The notes under the pieces: model-generated
Seen by the model: the letters and a program-made list of their open reading frames with translations, nothing else
What the model was told of the DNA's origin: nothing
Database searches by the model: none
Source of the DNA: Brevibacillus massiliensis
GTDB lineage: Bacteria; Bacillota; Bacilli; Brevibacillales; Brevibacillaceae
Direction: 5' to 3'
DNA: 64,000 bases
NCBI RefSeq assembly: GCF_000311785.1
Contig: NZ_HE978536.1
Coordinates: 407,394-471,393 of the forward strand
In this document: piece after piece, positions 1 to 10,611 of the stretch
Position numbering within the stretch: position 1 is the first letter of the stretch
Layout: every line of letters starts with the position of its first letter
Program-made: the position numbers and the translations under genes

Positions 1-1268
1 TCTTCTTTTGTCGGGATGTACAGGGCGCCCGGATGGCTGTTTGCGCGAATCTTCTCTACCAGTACTTGCGAATTGACGCCGTCAATTCTTTTTTCGCCGG
101 CTGGAGAGTATATGTCCGTAATAATCACTTCATCCGCTTCCCGGAAAGCGCGGCTGAATTCTTCCATGAGAAAATAGGTTCGGGTATATCGCTGGGGCTG
201 GAATACGCAGATGACCCGCCGGCCGGAAGCACGCGCACCTCCCAGCGTCGCCATGATCTCGGTCGGATGGTGGGCGTAGTCGTCCACCACCAGGACACCG
301 CTCGCTTCGCCGATGACCTGAAACCGGCGCTTCGCTCCGCGGAACGTCTCCAGTGCTTTGGCGATCTGGGCAAAGGACAGGCCTGTCTGCATGCAGACGA
401 TGATCGCGGCCAGCGCATTGGCCACGTTGTGTTTGCCCGGGATATGCAGGACAAGCTCGCCCAAGCAGTCCTCTCCCGCCCACACCTTGCAAGCGGTTCG
501 CCGGTCGCCGCAGACGATATCCGTGGCCGTGTAGTCGGCTTTGAACCTGTCAGGGTGAATCGCGTACGTCAGCGCCTTGCTCCCCAGTTGCGGTATGAGC
601 TCGCGAACGTGTGGGTCATCCACGCACAAGACCGCCAAGCCGTCCGGTTTCAGATGGCTCAAAAACTTTACATAGGCCGCTTTCAGATTGGCGAATTGAC
701 CGTCAAAATGCTCGAGGTGATCTGCTTCGATATTCGTCACAACGGCAATCTGGGGACGGTATTCCAGAAACGACCCGTCACTCTCATCCGCTTCGGCGAT
801 GACGTACTCGCTTTTTCCCGCCTTTGCGTTCGTCCCGGCGTTCATTAATTCGCCGCCGATGATATACGTGGGATCCACGCCGCACACATCCAAAACGTGG
901 GCAATCATCGAGGTCGTGGTGGTCTTGCCATGCGCTCCGGCGACAGCCACCCCGGTTTTTTCATTCAACATCTTTGCCAGCATTTGTGAACGGTGCAATA
1001 GGGGAATCCCTTTTGCCTGTGCTTCAATCACTTCTGGGTTGTCTTTCGGGATACTAGTGGAATAGACCACGAGATCGGCACCATTGACATTGGCTGGATC
1101 GTGACCCACCGTAATAAAGGCTCCCCTCGCTTGCAATTTTTGGGCTAAGTCGTTCAAGGCGACGTCGGAGCCGGTCACTTTAAAGCCAAGGTCAATCAGG
1201 ACGCGGGCGATGGCGCTCATGCCATAGCCGCCGATGCCTACAAAGTGGACGTGATTTGTCTGATCCAC
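1..1268 (-). CDS. murC: UDP-N-acetylmuramate--L-alanine ligase, 3' end cut by the window
   Basis: MurC adds L-alanine to UDP-MurNAc with ATP in the cytoplasm, the first step of the peptidoglycan stem peptide. The reading frame stays open from a GTG at 1268 to the window edge, so about 422 residues are visible and the C-terminus is missing. An N-terminal Rossmann motif [11 protein letters not shown] lies at residues 11-21 and the Mur ligase ATP loop GAHGKTTTT at 111-119, followed by the ADESDGSF and [10 protein letters not shown] motifs of the family. The GTG is chosen because AGGTGA sits a few bases upstream. It starts one base after the folC stop, so the two are probably co-transcribed. Family assignment is firm. 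Confidence 0.95.
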   Translation of the reverse strand, partial: MDQTNHVHFVGIGGYGMSAIARVLIDLGFKVTGSDVALNDLAQKLQARGAFITVGHDPANVNGADLVVYSTSIPKDNPEVIEAQAKGIPLLHRSQMLAKMLNEKTGVAVAGAHGKTTTTSMIAHVLDVCGVDPTYIIGGELMNAGTNAKAGKSEYVIAEADESDGSFLEYRPQIAVVTNIEADHLEHFDGQFANLKAAYVKFLSHLKPDGLAVLCVDDPHVRELIPQLGSKALTYAIHPDRFKADYTATDIVCGDRRTACKVWAGEDCLGELVLHIPGKHNVANALAAIIVCMQTGLSFAQIAKALETFRGAKRRFQVIGEASGVLVVDDYAHHPTEIMATLGGARASGRRVICVFQPQRYTRTYFLMEEFSRAFREADEVIITDIYSPAGEKRIDGVNSQVLVEKIRANSHPGALYIPTKE

Positions 1269-1269
1269 C

Positions 1270-2637
1270 CTATTCACCTGCCTCTTCAATGGGAATGGGG
1301 AAGAAAGAGCGCACTTGTGCAATAAAGTAAAGCGATCCGCAGACGATGAACACATCATCCGGATGCTCTGTCTCATGCTGCCAATTGCGGAGCAAGGGGC
1401 GCCAATCGAGCACCTCTGTCACTCGATCGGCGGCAATCCCTGCCGTTATAAAGGCATCTGTCAGCATCTTTGGGGGAGCGGCGCGGTGAAACTCAAAGGA
1501 TGTGACGTACACCCGCTCCAGACGGCTGTCCAGCTGCTTCCAGGCAGCCGCCATGTCAGCGAGTGGCTTATCGGCCAGCGCGGCAACCAGCAGATGCAGC
1601 CTGGCCTCCTCAGGCAGCAGTGCCGATACGCTTCGGACCAAGGCCGTCATGCCCTCTTTGTTGTGTGCACCGTCCAACAGAATCAACGGGTGTTTTGCAA
1701 CGACTTCTAGACGTCCCGGCCACCGAGTTTGTTGCAGTCCGCTCGAAATTTCTTCTTCTTCGATAAGGTAAGCGAAAAACTGGCGCAGCAAATCCAGCAC
1801 CATTAAGGCAACGGCGGCATTTTTCAGTTGATGCAGACCAGGCAGGTGAAGGACGTACTCGGACTCACCCCGCCGATGGAAGCTGCAGTAGCGAAAGGAC
1901 TGTTCCTCCAACCCTTCGATCCGCTCCACCTGCACGTGAAAATCCCGGCCCAGCTGATACAGGGTCGCACGCTTTTCCTGTGCGATTCGTTCGATCTCTG
2001 CCAGGGCCACTGTCCCCGCTTCACCGACCACGACGGGAACTCCCGGCTTGATAATCCCGCCTTTTTCCCGGGCAATGTCCGAAATCGTCGGACCGAGGAC
2101 ATCCGCGTGGTCAGTCCCCACATTGGTAATCACCGAGACCAGCGGGTGGACGACATTGGTCGAGTCCATCCGCCCGCCCAGGCCAGTTTCCCAAATCACC
2201 ACCGCCGGACGCGTCATATTGGCAAAGTAGAGCAGGGCCATGACGGTAATCACTTCAAATTCCGTCGGCGATCCGTACTCCGTTTCGACGCAGCACCGGT
2301 CGACGAGAGGTTTTATTTGATTGGCTAACGCAAGCAAATCCTGTTCCGAAATCATCTCGTTGTTATAACGGATCCGCTCGCGAAAATCAAGCACGTACGG
2401 TGAAGTAAACATCCCAACGGTGTAGTTGGCTTCCCGCAGCACCTGGGATAGCATCGCGCACGTGGATCCTTTGCCATTGGTCCCGGCAACGTGGACAAAC
2501 GCCAGGCGCCGCTCGGGATGCGAAAGCTGCTCCAGCATCCATTCCATTCGCTCCAAGCCCGGTTTCTGTCCAAATCGAAGCAGGCTGTGAATCCACTCTA
2601 GCGCTTCGTCATAGCTGGAAAACAATTGATGCCCCAT
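1270..2637 (-). CDS. folC: Bifunctional folylpolyglutamate/dihydrofolate synthase
   Basis: FolC adds glutamates to folates (and to dihydropteroate in bifunctional forms) using ATP. The 455-residue length is usual for the family. The P-loop GTNGKGST is at residues 52-59, and the Mur-ligase-like fold is supported by the [12 protein letters not shown] segment and the later [11 protein letters not shown] motif. Translation probably starts at ATG 2637 behind a GGAG ten bases upstream. It lies between valS and murC, the usual valS-folC order of Bacillales. Whether it keeps dihydrofolate synthase activity cannot be read from the sequence. Confidence 0.94.
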   Translation of the reverse strand: MGHQLFSSYDEALEWIHSLLRFGQKPGLERMEWMLEQLSHPERRLAFVHVAGTNGKGSTCAMLSQVLREANYTVGMFTSPYVLDFRERIRYNNEMISEQDLLALANQIKPLVDRCCVETEYGSPTEFEVITVMALLYFANMTRPAVVIWETGLGGRMDSTNVVHPLVSVITNVGTDHADVLGPTISDIAREKGGIIKPGVPVVVGEAGTVALAEIERIAQEKRATLYQLGRDFHVQVERIEGLEEQSFRYCSFHRRGESEYVLHLPGLHQLKNAAVALMVLDLLRQFFAYLIEEEEISSGLQQTRWPGRLEVVAKHPLILLDGAHNKEGMTALVRSVSALLPEEARLHLLVAALADKPLADMAAAWKQLDSRLERVYVTSFEFHRAAPPKMLTDAFITAGIAADRVTEVLDWRPLLRNWQHETEHPDDVFIVCGSLYFIAQVRSFFPIPIEEAGE

Positions 2638-2662
2638 TGTAAGTTAACTCCATTCTCATAAA

Positions 2663-2686
2663 TATGAACGTACATCCAGGTTCATA
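2663..2686 (-). other. Small hairpin between valS and folC
   Basis: A perfect 7-bp inverted repeat (TATGAAC / GTTCATA with a 10-base loop) fills most of the 50-bp valS-folC gap. It has no T-run after it, so it is not a terminator. It could mark an RNA processing or stability site; this is a guess. Confidence 0.3.
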
Positions 2687-2687
2687 C

Positions 2688-5354
2688 CTAAGCCTCTAGT
2701 TCGGCCAGTCGCGCAACCACTTTGTCCCGTTTATCGATATAATCCGCCATTTTTACTTTCTCTTCTTCAATCACTTTTGCCGGAGCTTTCGCGATAAAAC
2801 CGGGATTGTTCAGCTTTTTCTCGATGCGCTCTACTTCCGCGCGCAGGGTGGCAAGCTCTTTTTCCAGCCGCTTCCGCTCCTGGTCGAGGTCGATCAAGCC
2901 GGCCAGCGGGAGGAACAGCTCCGCTCCAGTCACGACAGCAGACATCGCCTTTTCCGGTGCGTCAAGCTCCTGCTCGATCACCAGTTTTTCCGGGTTGCAG
3001 AAGCGGACGAGGAACTCCTCTCCGCGCTTCAACCGCTCCAGTGACACGGTATCGCCCGCTTTGATCAACAGCTCGATTTTCTTGGACATTGGCACGTTCA
3101 CTTCCGCGCGGATGTTGCGGACGCTGCGGATGACATCCATCAGCAGGGTCATCTCCGCTTCTGCCTCAGGGAAGCTTCGTCCCTCATCCGCTTTCGGCCA
3201 CGGAGCGACCGTGATGCTGTCGCCTTCGTGCGGCAGCGCCTGCCAAATTTCCTCGGTAATGAACGGCATGAACGGGTGCAGCAGGCGCAGCGTCTGGTCG
3301 AGGACCGTGACCAGCACGGATTGCGTCGTCCGCTTGGCCGCCACGTCGGTGCCGTAGAGCGGCAGCTTCGCCATTTCGATATACCAGTCGCACAAATCAT
3401 CCCAGATGAAGTTGTACAAGACCCGGCCCGCCTCGCCGAACTCATAAGCGTCCATCAGGCGGGTAACATCGCTGATCGTCGCTTGCAGCCGGGTAAGAAT
3501 CCACTTGTCGGGTGTGGACAGCTCTCCCGACAAATCGATATCCTGGTGGGCAAAGCCTTGCAGATTCATCAGCGCAAAGCGCGAAGCGTTCCAAATCTTA
3601 TTGGCGAAGTTGCGGTTGGACTCCACCTTCTCCCAGTAAAAGCGCTGGTCATTTCCCGGGGAGTTGCCGGTCGCCAGCGTAAAGCGCAGCGCGTCAGCCC
3701 CGTATTTTTCGATCACTTCCATCGGATCGACGCCATTGCCGAGCGACTTGGACATCTTGCGGCCCTCCGAATCGCGGATGATGCCGTGAATCAGCACCGT
3801 GTCAAACGGCTTTTGCCCGGTAAATTCCAGGCCGCTGAAGATCATTCTCGCCACCCAGAAAAAGATGATATCGTAGCCGGTGACCAGCACATTGGTAGGA
3901 TAAAAGTACTTCAGGTCCTCCGTCTCGTCCGGCCAGCCAAGCGTCGAGAACGGCCAAAGCGCCGAGCTGAACCAGGTGTCCAAAACGTCTTCATCCTGTT
4001 TCAGGTCGTGCCCGTGACAGTTCGGACACTCACTGACGTCCGTTCGCGACACGATCTCGCTGCCGCAGTCGCCGCAGTACCAGGCAGGAATCCGGTGGCC
4101 CCACCAAAGCTGCCGGGAGATGCACCAGTCGCGGATGTTTTCGATCCAGCGCAGGTAGGTATTCTTGAAGCGTTCGGGTACGAACTTGACGCTCTCGTCG
4201 CTGGCAGCGTTGGCTAAAGCAGCGTCGGCCAGCGGCTGCATTTTGACAAACCACTGGGTGGACAGGTACGGCTCTACGACCGCATCGCTGCGTTCGCTGT
4301 GTCCGACCTGGTGGATGTGTTCTTCAATCTTGAACATCACGCCCTGCTCGGTCAGATCGCGAATGATCTGCTTGCGGCAGGCAAAGCGGTCAAGTCCCTG
4401 GTAAACTCCGGCGTTTTCATTCATCGTGCCCGTCTCATCCATGACGATGATCTGCGGGAGATTGTGGCGCAGGCCCAGCTCAAAGTCGTTCGGATCGTGG
4501 GCCGGCGTAATCTTTACGGCACCGGAGCCGAATTCGGGATCGACGTAGTCGTCCGCCACAATCGGAATTTCCCTGCCGACAATCGGTAGGATGACCGTCT
4601 TGCCGACGAGGTGCCGGTAGCGCTCGTCGTCCGGGTGCACAGCGACAGCGGTATCACCCAGCATCGTCTCCGGACGGGTGGTGGCCACCTCGATGTAGCC
4701 GATGCCGTCCGAGAGCGGATAGCGCATGTGGTGCAGGGCGCCTTTTACTTCTTTGTAGATCACTTCGATGTCGGACAGGGCCGTGCGGGCTACCGGATCC
4801 CAGTTGATAATCCGCTTTCCGCGGTAGATCAGCCCTTTTTCGTACAGGCGGACAAACACTTCGCGAACCGCGCGGGAAAGCCCCTCGTCCATGGTAAACC
4901 GCTCGCGGGAATAATCGAGCGCCAGTCCCAGTTTTTCCCATTGTTCGCGAATGTGCTGGGCGTAGACGTGTTTCCACTCCCAGACCTTCTCCAGGAATTT
5001 TTCGCGTCCCAGGTCGTGGCGGGAAATCCCCTCTTCCCGCAGGTTGGCTTCCACTTTCGCCTGAGTGGCAATGCCGGCGTGGTCCATCCCCGGCAAAAAG
5101 AGCGCACTGTAGCCCTGCATGCGCTTCGCCCGGGTGATGATGTCCTGCAAGGTCGTGTCAAGAGCGTGTCCAAGGTGCAGCTTTCCCGTCACGTTGGGAG
5201 GCGGGATTACAATCGTAAACGGACGTTTGTCCGGGTCGCGTTCAGCCTGAAAAAAGAGATTCCGGATCCAGTACGGATACCATTTCGCCTCGGCCGCCTT
5301 GGGATCGTAGTTTTTTGGAAGCTGCTGGTCATGTGAGTCAGATTGCGCTTGCAT
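2688..5354 (-). CDS. valS: Valyl-tRNA synthetase
   Basis: ValS charges tRNA-Val. The 888-residue protein is full length for a bacterial ValRS. The class I HIGH motif appears as HLGH at residues 60-63, the KMSKS motif is present in the second half ([11 protein letters not shown]), and the last 70 or so residues form the charged coiled coil that binds tRNA. A CxxC pair in the middle (CGDC and CPNC) is the zinc knuckle seen in many Bacillales ValRS. The start ATG follows AAAGGAGGA. The gene has its own promoter and a T-box leader, so expression should rise when uncharged tRNA-Val accumulates. Confidence 0.97.
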   Translation of the reverse strand: MQAQSDSHDQQLPKNYDPKAAEAKWYPYWIRNLFFQAERDPDKRPFTIVIPPPNVTGKLHLGHALDTTLQDIITRAKRMQGYSALFLPGMDHAGIATQAKVEANLREEGISRHDLGREKFLEKVWEWKHVYAQHIREQWEKLGLALDYSRERFTMDEGLSRAVREVFVRLYEKGLIYRGKRIINWDPVARTALSDIEVIYKEVKGALHHMRYPLSDGIGYIEVATTRPETMLGDTAVAVHPDDERYRHLVGKTVILPIVGREIPIVADDYVDPEFGSGAVKITPAHDPNDFELGLRHNLPQIIVMDETGTMNENAGVYQGLDRFACRKQIIRDLTEQGVMFKIEEHIHQVGHSERSDAVVEPYLSTQWFVKMQPLADAALANAASDESVKFVPERFKNTYLRWIENIRDWCISRQLWWGHRIPAWYCGDCGSEIVSRTDVSECPNCHGHDLKQDEDVLDTWFSSALWPFSTLGWPDETEDLKYFYPTNVLVTGYDIIFFWVARMIFSGLEFTGQKPFDTVLIHGIIRDSEGRKMSKSLGNGVDPMEVIEKYGADALRFTLATGNSPGNDQRFYWEKVESNRNFANKIWNASRFALMNLQGFAHQDIDLSGELSTPDKWILTRLQATISDVTRLMDAYEFGEAGRVLYNFIWDDLCDWYIEMAKLPLYGTDVAAKRTTQSVLVTVLDQTLRLLHPFMPFITEEIWQALPHEGDSITVAPWPKADEGRSFPEAEAEMTLLMDVIRSVRNIRAEVNVPMSKKIELLIKAGDTVSLERLKRGEEFLVRFCNPEKLVIEQELDAPEKAMSAVVTGAELFLPLAGLIDLDQERKRLEKELATLRAEVERIEKKLNNPGFIAKAPAKVIEEEKVKMADYIDKRDKVVARLAELEA

Positions 5355-5375
5355 AACGTTCCTCCTTTGCCAAAA

Positions 5376-5656
5376 TAAAAACCCCTCTCATCCAAAGGAC
5401 GAAAGGAGTTATTCCGCGGTACCACCTTTGTTAGCGCAGCAGGCAGCCGAAGAACCCCGGCCTTGTTGCGCTCACTTTTACCTGATAACGGCTGTCCACC
5501 GACCCCGGCTACTTGTGGGTTCGCCGGAGCTGCTCACAGGCGACCTTCGACTCGTCACGCCTTAGAGAATCTCGCAGCAATTGATTCTCCCTCTCTGACA
5601 AGGGTAAAAAGTCTACTCTTCCCGTTCATCGCATCTCTTCTATGCATCGCTTTCTC
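5376..5656 (-). promoter_or_regulatory. T-box leader of valS with valine specifier
   Basis: The leader contains the conserved T-box sequence AAGGTGGTACCGCGG at 5428-5414, followed by an intrinsic terminator (AACTCCTTTCGTCC paired with GGATGAGAGGGGTT, then TTTTTATTTT) at 5410-5376. Upstream, an AGAGTAGA segment and the AGAGAGGGAG region match stem I. The triplet GTC at 5544-5542, in the context GAAG-GTC-GCCTGTGAGC, is at the place where the specifier codon is expected and reads as valine, which matches the gene downstream. Uncharged tRNA-Val should stabilise the antiterminator. Confidence 0.93.
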
Positions 5657-5662
5657 AACGAT

Positions 5663-5691
5663 ATTATAAGCGACACTCCCGGCTTCGTCAA
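5663..5691 (-). promoter_or_regulatory. SigA-type promoter of valS
   Basis: TTGACG (5691-5686) and TATAAT (5668-5663) are separated by exactly 17 bases. The -35 box begins a few bases after the stop codon of the STAS gene, so valS is transcribed independently of it. Confidence 0.85.
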
Positions 5692-5694
5692 TTT

Positions 5695-6018
5695 TTACCG
5701 CTCATATCCGCAGGTGCTTACTTTGACTCCGAGCGCTTCGACAAAGCCAAGCACCCGCAATATATCAAGAATGTCCTCCTGGACATTCACGATCTCCACG
5801 TGCTTTCCGCTGGCGAGCAGCTCTTTGGTGGTGTAAAACAGATTGCCGATCCCCGACGAATCTACGAACGTCACCCCGTGGAAATCGAGGATGACAGATT
5901 GTTTCCGCTGGCCTACCTCGCGGATCAGATTGCCCAGTTTCTCGCCGACAGCCATGTCCAGTTCCCCTTTAATTGTCACCAATGCCTGCTTTTCCATCTC
6001 CTGCACTTGATAGTTCAT
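5695..6018 (-). CDS. STAS-domain anti-sigma factor antagonist
   Basis: This 107-residue protein consists of a single STAS domain of the SpoIIAA/RsbV type. The motif FVDSSGIGNL (residues 51-60) contains the serine equivalent to SpoIIAA Ser58 (here Ser54), the residue phosphorylated by the partner kinase. I chose ATG 6018 because GGAG lies eight bases upstream; an in-frame GTG at 6036 has no good site. The next genes upstream in the transcript encode an ATPase of the anti-sigma kinase class and a SpoIIE-type phosphatase, so the three probably form a partner-switching circuit. No sigma factor gene is next to them, so the final target is unknown. Confidence 0.88.
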   Translation of the reverse strand: MNYQVQEMEKQALVTIKGELDMAVGEKLGNLIREVGQRKQSVILDFHGVTFVDSSGIGNLFYTTKELLASGKHVEIVNVQEDILDILRVLGFVEALGVKVSTCGYER

Positions 6019-6204
6019 CACTTGATCTCCTTTCACCTCAACTTACATTAGCTGATCTCTTTTTCTGCGTCTTTCAAAATTGTGTGTATCAAGTTTCTGA
6101 ACAATCCAAAGTAACACTTTTAACCTGATGTATAGTTCAATTCCCCGAAAAGAGGTTGTTAAAACGTTCCCCTCCGTTCGGCTGCGATGTGTTCAATCCG
6201 GAGT

Positions 6205-7440
6205 TTACGCCAGGTGTAACTCCAAGACGAGTTTTGTCCCTTGCGGGGTCGAGTTTATCATTAATTTGTCCGCGTATTGCAGCATGACGTGAAACCCGGC
6301 ACCAAGCGATGCCCGGGTGGAAAAACCGTGAACCAGAGCGGCTTTTGGCAGATCGGCGAGAGAAATGCCCTGTCCCTTGTCAAAAACGACCACGCGGCAC
6401 ACCTGCTCCACTTCATTGACGTAAATCTCCACACTTCCGCTTTGTCCGTGTGTCAACGTATTGGTCGCCGCCTCATTGACCGCCACCACATAATGGAGCA
6501 GCCTTTTCGACGGGAGCCCAAACGGACCAAGCAGCTCGCGCAGTACTTTCCGCAAGTGAGCCAGATCCGCCGGGTGCTGCATATGAACGGTGCCGTACTT
6601 CTTGCTGGAGCGAATCAGCTCATACAGCTGCTCGTCCTGCAAAAGCATCAGCTTCTCGCCAGTGACGACAGACAGGATGTCTTTGTAAAGCTGCCATTCC
6701 TGCTGCTTTCGTATGCGTTCAGCGAGAATCGCCTCCGTCACATCGATGATCGCTATGCCGCAGGAGCGGTCTGACATCGGCACGATATGGGTATCGAACA
6801 CCTTGTTCAACTGTTCGGAAAACAGCTGTTCCCGGATCGGGTTTCCGCTGGCTACGGAATCTTTGCAGAGGCGTTTCAGCTGGTCCCAATTGGCGCCGCC
6901 GAGCGGGATGTCGCCCAGTGAACGAAACTGCCCCTTGTCCCAGACAAACATGTAGATGTCGTGAATTTGCCGAAGGATCGACAGTTTGTCCAATTCCCGT
7001 TTGACCGCTTCCAGCTGTTTTTTGTTCAGCCCAGACGCCCGCTCCAGTATGGCCGCCGGCTCCAGTTCATGGGTCAGGTGCCAGTGTTGAAACTCTTCCA
7101 GCAAAAGCCGCTCTAAAACCTCTTCCTTGCGCAGTACCTTTTCGATATCGAGAACCATGTAACGGGAATCGCGCGGAGCGGAAACGGTCGAGCCAATAAT
7201 GCGAAAATCGGTGGCCAAATCCACTTCGTAACGGTCGCTCACAAGCGGCTCTTTTGACGCGATGCCAATGGCCAGACGGCTGACTGCCCTCAATTCGCCC
7301 GAAACGCGCTCTCCCGTCGACAGTCGAAGCAGTGAAACAGGCCGAGGAGGAAGCACTTTGTATGCCATTTCCCCACAGTTAAGAAGAGCCAAGCATCTGC
7401 GGCAGGACGGATGAGCGGGACATTGATCACACAGAAACAT
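6205..7440 (-). CDS. RsbW/RsbT-like ATPase (anti-sigma kinase type) with N-terminal cysteine cluster
   Basis: The C-terminal 120 residues form a HATPase_c domain of the anti-sigma serine kinase class: N-box NEAATNTLTHG, G1 box DKGQG, and a glycine-rich STRASLGAGFHVM segment. The middle resembles a PAS-like sensor but I cannot assign it. The N-terminus has cysteines at residues 4, 7, 13, 16 and 22 (spacing C-x2-C-x5-C-x2-C), which suggests a metal or Fe-S site. The 411-residue length is far longer than RsbW. The start ATG has GGAGGAATCGAGG upstream and overlaps the end of the phosphatase gene by 14 bases, pointing to translational coupling. The likely partner is the STAS protein downstream. 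Function as a kinase is inferred, not shown. Confidence 0.8.
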   Translation of the reverse strand: MFLCDQCPAHPSCRRCLALLNCGEMAYKVLPPRPVSLLRLSTGERVSGELRAVSRLAIGIASKEPLVSDRYEVDLATDFRIIGSTVSAPRDSRYMVLDIEKVLRKEEVLERLLLEEFQHWHLTHELEPAAILERASGLNKKQLEAVKRELDKLSILRQIHDIYMFVWDKGQFRSLGDIPLGGANWDQLKRLCKDSVASGNPIREQLFSEQLNKVFDTHIVPMSDRSCGIAIIDVTEAILAERIRKQQEWQLYKDILSVVTGEKLMLLQDEQLYELIRSSKKYGTVHMQHPADLAHLRKVLRELLGPFGLPSKRLLHYVVAVNEAATNTLTHGQSGSVEIYVNEVEQVCRVVVFDKGQGISLADLPKAALVHGFSTRASLGAGFHVMLQYADKLMINSTPQGTKLVLELHLA

Positions 7441-9502
7441 CCTCGATTCCTCCTCTCTCTCCCTTTCCAGGGGCCTTCACATCAAGGATCAGAACCGAGA
7501 TATCGTCATTCTGCTGCTGCTGTCTGGTCTTTTTCCAGATCTCACGCTCGAGCAGAGCGATTCGGTCCTTCTCCCTGGCTTGATCTGCCTTTATCACTCG
7601 TCCCAGCAGCTTCAGCCACTTTTCGGAGTCGGGTATCTGTCTCCCCCGTCCAAGATTGATCAATCCATCCGTGTACAAGAGCAAGGTAAAATCTTCCTCC
7701 ACCTTCCATTCATCCAGTGGATACTCTGCCGCAAGCGACAGACCCAGCCCCATTCCCCTGGCACAGGTGAGGTGTATCTGCTTTGTGCCCGACAGGTAAA
7801 ACGGGGCCGGGTGACCGGCACGGCTTATCCGCAGCACCATTTCCTGATGATCGAAAACCGCAATCAACATCGTGATGTAGGAGCGTGTTTCCGACAAATC
7901 TTCGTACAACAGGTGATTCAGCCTGACCAGCATCTCGTCAGGCGATGTACACATCTGCACCACGGCCCGAAAGGAATTGCGGATACCCGTCGTCAGCAGG
8001 CTGGCGGGGATGCCGTGTCCCGAGATGTCGGCGATGAGAAAACAGGTGTAGCGCTCGTTTATGGAAAAGTAGTCTACGTAATCGCCGCCGATGTAAGCAG
8101 CGGGGATGTAGACCGCCTTCGCCTGCACGTCTGGCAAAACCAGCCGGTTTTTGGGGATCAGGGAAAACTGAATGCGCGAAGCCAGCTCCATCTCTTGTTC
8201 CATCAGGCGCAGCCCCAGGGACTGCTGCTCCTGAAGACAGCGCATGATCAGGCGGCTGACGTAAATCGCCAACAGTTGATAGAACGATCTGACTTCCTCC
8301 GTCGATTCGTCCGTCAGTGCCTCCACCGCCACATATCGGGGAGACAGCGGGGTGTCGCGCTCCTTGTCGACGATCAGGCGAACCAGCACATACCCCTCTT
8401 TATACCGCTCGGGCTGTGAACCGCGTTCCGTCTGATAGTATATTTCCCCCCGTTCGGATTGCAGTGAAACCCGTAAAAATCTCATTCCGATCATAGTCAT
8501 ATACCAAACGTCCACGATCTGCTCGATCTTTTGATGCAGGTTTTCATAGCTGATCGGCTGCATGGTATGTTCATTGCTTTTCATCAGCAGTTCCTCATAG
8601 CTCTGTTTCAGCTTCAACACCCGGGACAAATCTTCATTTTTCTTGCGAATTTGCGCCAAATTTGTCTCGAAGTGCCGTTCCAGATTTCGGGTGAATTGGA
8701 ACGACTGCTCCAGAACTCCTCGCTTTTCATGTTGTAAAATCAGCCATCGAAACGTCAGTAAAACAGTGTACAAACCCAACCCCCAATTCCGGATGGCGTC
8801 AGGCGGATAGACAAGCACGCCAAATACAGCTATCGCAGAATAGAAAAAGACCAATCCCTGATAGTGGCTGTAGACGAGGATCTGTTCATGGGTATGCCGG
8901 GATACGTCACACCCGCACTCCTGCCCGGGCTGGGCAGACTGTTTCCCAAGGCCCGCACAGACGGCGACGAGTGAGGCAGCCCCGAGGAAAAACAGAAGCG
9001 GGCCGGGTAGCCAAGGTCCCTGCGCCAGGATCAACCAGAACAAAATCGTCCCCGCTAATGAAAGCAGGCTGTACTCTCTAAGTCCGTGTTTCCGGCGGGC
9101 AAAAACCAGGACGGCAATACCCGAGACGGCAAGGAACAAACGGGGAAGGACGTCATCGCCAAAAGCAAAGTGCAGGAGAATCAGCAAACCGACATCGCAC
9201 GCACTTTTCCAGCGATCAAAGTAGGAGGACGGCAGCAGTGGGTACCTGCGCAAAGCCAGCAAGGCAAATGCGTAGGCCAGGCCGTTCGAGAGAAAGGGTA
9301 CGATCATGCGGGAGGAGGGGCTGTCCGGCGATAAGAGCCCGCCAAGACCCCAGAAGAAAAACGCTCCTCCCAGCAAAAATCCATAGCCATACCGGCAGCT
9401 GCCCGCACCTGTCAAACGGGATGCCAGCAAAACATAAAGCGAAACAAACAGGCTGAAGGCATACAACATTGTCTGCCAAACCACTACTTCAACCCCTTCC
9501 AT
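7427..9502 (-). CDS. Membrane-anchored SpoIIE-type PP2C serine phosphatase
   Basis: The protein has about seven hydrophobic helices in the first 200 residues, a predicted coiled coil (around residues 260-310), a GAF-like middle region and a C-terminal PP2C/SpoIIE phosphatase domain. Metal-binding motifs GGDYVDYF and ADISGHGIPA are intact, as is LLYTDGLIN. It should dephosphorylate a STAS-domain antagonist, most likely the one encoded two genes downstream, in response to a signal at the membrane. An ATG at 9556 is possible but has its Shine-Dalgarno directly against it; ATG 9502 with AAAGGG five bases upstream is preferred, giving 691 residues. Confidence 0.85.
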   Translation of the reverse strand: MEGVEVVVWQTMLYAFSLFVSLYVLLASRLTGAGSCRYGYGFLLGGAFFFWGLGGLLSPDSPSSRMIVPFLSNGLAYAFALLALRRYPLLPSSYFDRWKSACDVGLLILLHFAFGDDVLPRLFLAVSGIAVLVFARRKHGLREYSLLSLAGTILFWLILAQGPWLPGPLLFFLGAASLVAVCAGLGKQSAQPGQECGCDVSRHTHEQILVYSHYQGLVFFYSAIAVFGVLVYPPDAIRNWGLGLYTVLLTFRWLILQHEKRGVLEQSFQFTRNLERHFETNLAQIRKKNEDLSRVLKLKQSYEELLMKSNEHTMQPISYENLHQKIEQIVDVWYMTMIGMRFLRVSLQSERGEIYYQTERGSQPERYKEGYVLVRLIVDKERDTPLSPRYVAVEALTDESTEEVRSFYQLLAIYVSRLIMRCLQEQQSLGLRLMEQEMELASRIQFSLIPKNRLVLPDVQAKAVYIPAAYIGGDYVDYFSINERYTCFLIADISGHGIPASLLTTGIRNSFRAVVQMCTSPDEMLVRLNHLLYEDLSETRSYITMLIAVFDHQEMVLRISRAGHPAPFYLSGTKQIHLTCARGMGLGLSLAAEYPLDEWKVEEDFTLLLYTDGLINLGRGRQIPDSEKWLKLLGRVIKADQAREKDRIALLEREIWKKTRQQQQNDDISVLILDVKAPGKGERGGIEDVSV

Positions 9503-9573
9503 ACGGTCCCTTTGGGCTGCAGCGGATGGCTGCTCCGCTTCCAAGCGACATAACATCCTTTAATTTGACAGAT

Positions 9574-10461
9574 TTAGTGGATATCCTTCTTTTTAAAACG
9601 GCCCCCTTTTACGTCGTGAATGTTTCCGATCGCCAGAAACGCGTTGGGATCGGCATCCTCCACGATCGTTTTCAGCTTCGCTTCTTCCAGGCGGGTGATG
9701 ACGCAAAATACGACCTTCTTGTCATCTCCCGAGTATCCGCCTTCGCCGTGAAGGTAGGTGACCCCCCGGCCGAGACGGGCCAGCAGCGTATCGCCGATCT
9801 CCTGAAATTTATCGCTGATAATCCAGACAGACTTGGACTGATCAAGCCCCGCGATGGTGACGTCGATCATCTTATAGGCGATAAAATAGGCGATCAGCGA
9901 GTACATCGCGCTGTTCCACGAAAAGACAAAGCCGGCGCTGCCGAGGATGAACAGGTTTAAAAACATGACGATCTCGCCGACGGAAAACGGGGTCTTTTTG
10001 TTGAATAAGATCGCGATGATCTCCGTCCCGTCAAGCGAGCCGCCGTTGCGGATGACCAACCCGATGCCGATCCCCATGATAACTCCGCCGAACACCGCCG
10101 CCAAGAGGGGATCCTCCGTAAAGGCGGTTACCGGGCCAAGCAGGTAGGTTCCTACCGACATGACCGCGACCCCGAACAGGGTGGATATCGCAAACGTCTT
10201 GCCGATCTGTTTATATCCAATGATCAAAAAAGGAAGGTTGATCACGAACAGGAACATTCCCAATTGCAGGTGCGTAAAGTGCGACAGGATGATGGAAATA
10301 CCGGTGATCCCGCCATCAATAATGTTGTTGGGAACCAGGAAAACTTCCAAGCTGACTGAGTACAAGATTGCGCCAATTACAATAAAAACCGCTCGTCTGA
10401 TAATTGAGGCAAGCGAATGCGGGTGATGTTTTTTTAAGTCTCTAACACCATTTTCTGACAT
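9574..10461 (-). CDS. YitT/DUF2179 family membrane protein
   Basis: The 295-residue protein has five or six membrane segments followed by a soluble C-terminal DUF2179 domain (from about residue 210) with the typical GEGGYSGDDKKVVFCVI segment. Members of this family are common in Bacillales, often in several copies, and their substrate is unknown. The ATG has GGAGGAGTG upstream. It is transcribed before the phosphatase gene with a gap of about 70 bases, so read-through is possible, but a functional link is not evident. Confidence 0.88.
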   Translation of the reverse strand: MSENGVRDLKKHHPHSLASIIRRAVFIVIGAILYSVSLEVFLVPNNIIDGGITGISIILSHFTHLQLGMFLFVINLPFLIIGYKQIGKTFAISTLFGVAVMSVGTYLLGPVTAFTEDPLLAAVFGGVIMGIGIGLVIRNGGSLDGTEIIAILFNKKTPFSVGEIVMFLNLFILGSAGFVFSWNSAMYSLIAYFIAYKMIDVTIAGLDQSKSVWIISDKFQEIGDTLLARLGRGVTYLHGEGGYSGDDKKVVFCVITRLEEAKLKTIVEDADPNAFLAIGNIHDVKGGRFKKKDIH

Positions 10462-10500
10462 TTATACAGACACTCCTCCTACTCCAAATTACATTTGACT

Positions 10501-10531
10501 ATTATACCGTATTTTTCCGCCGAGCGCTAAA
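10501..10531 (-). promoter_or_regulatory. Putative promoter of the yitT-like gene
   Basis: A perfect TATAAT at 10506-10501 lies 40 bases upstream of the ATG. The best -35 (TTTAGC, 10531-10526) is weak and 19 bases away, so only the -10 box is convincing. Confidence 0.5.
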
Positions 10532-10611
10532 CCTGAACTCTCCGCAAGGCAAATTCCGCACAAAGGTACCGGTATCCGTACGCTTGCATAAGCTGAAATG
10601 AGGTGATGACC

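Noticed and set aside
33..848. A plus-strand open frame of 271 codons opposite murC
   Set aside because: It is the antisense of a clear murC frame, with no ribosome site or recognisable domain; GC-rich genes often give such long shadows.
3228..4217. A 329-codon plus-strand frame opposite valS
   Set aside because: Antisense of valS with His- and Arg-rich, non-protein-like composition.
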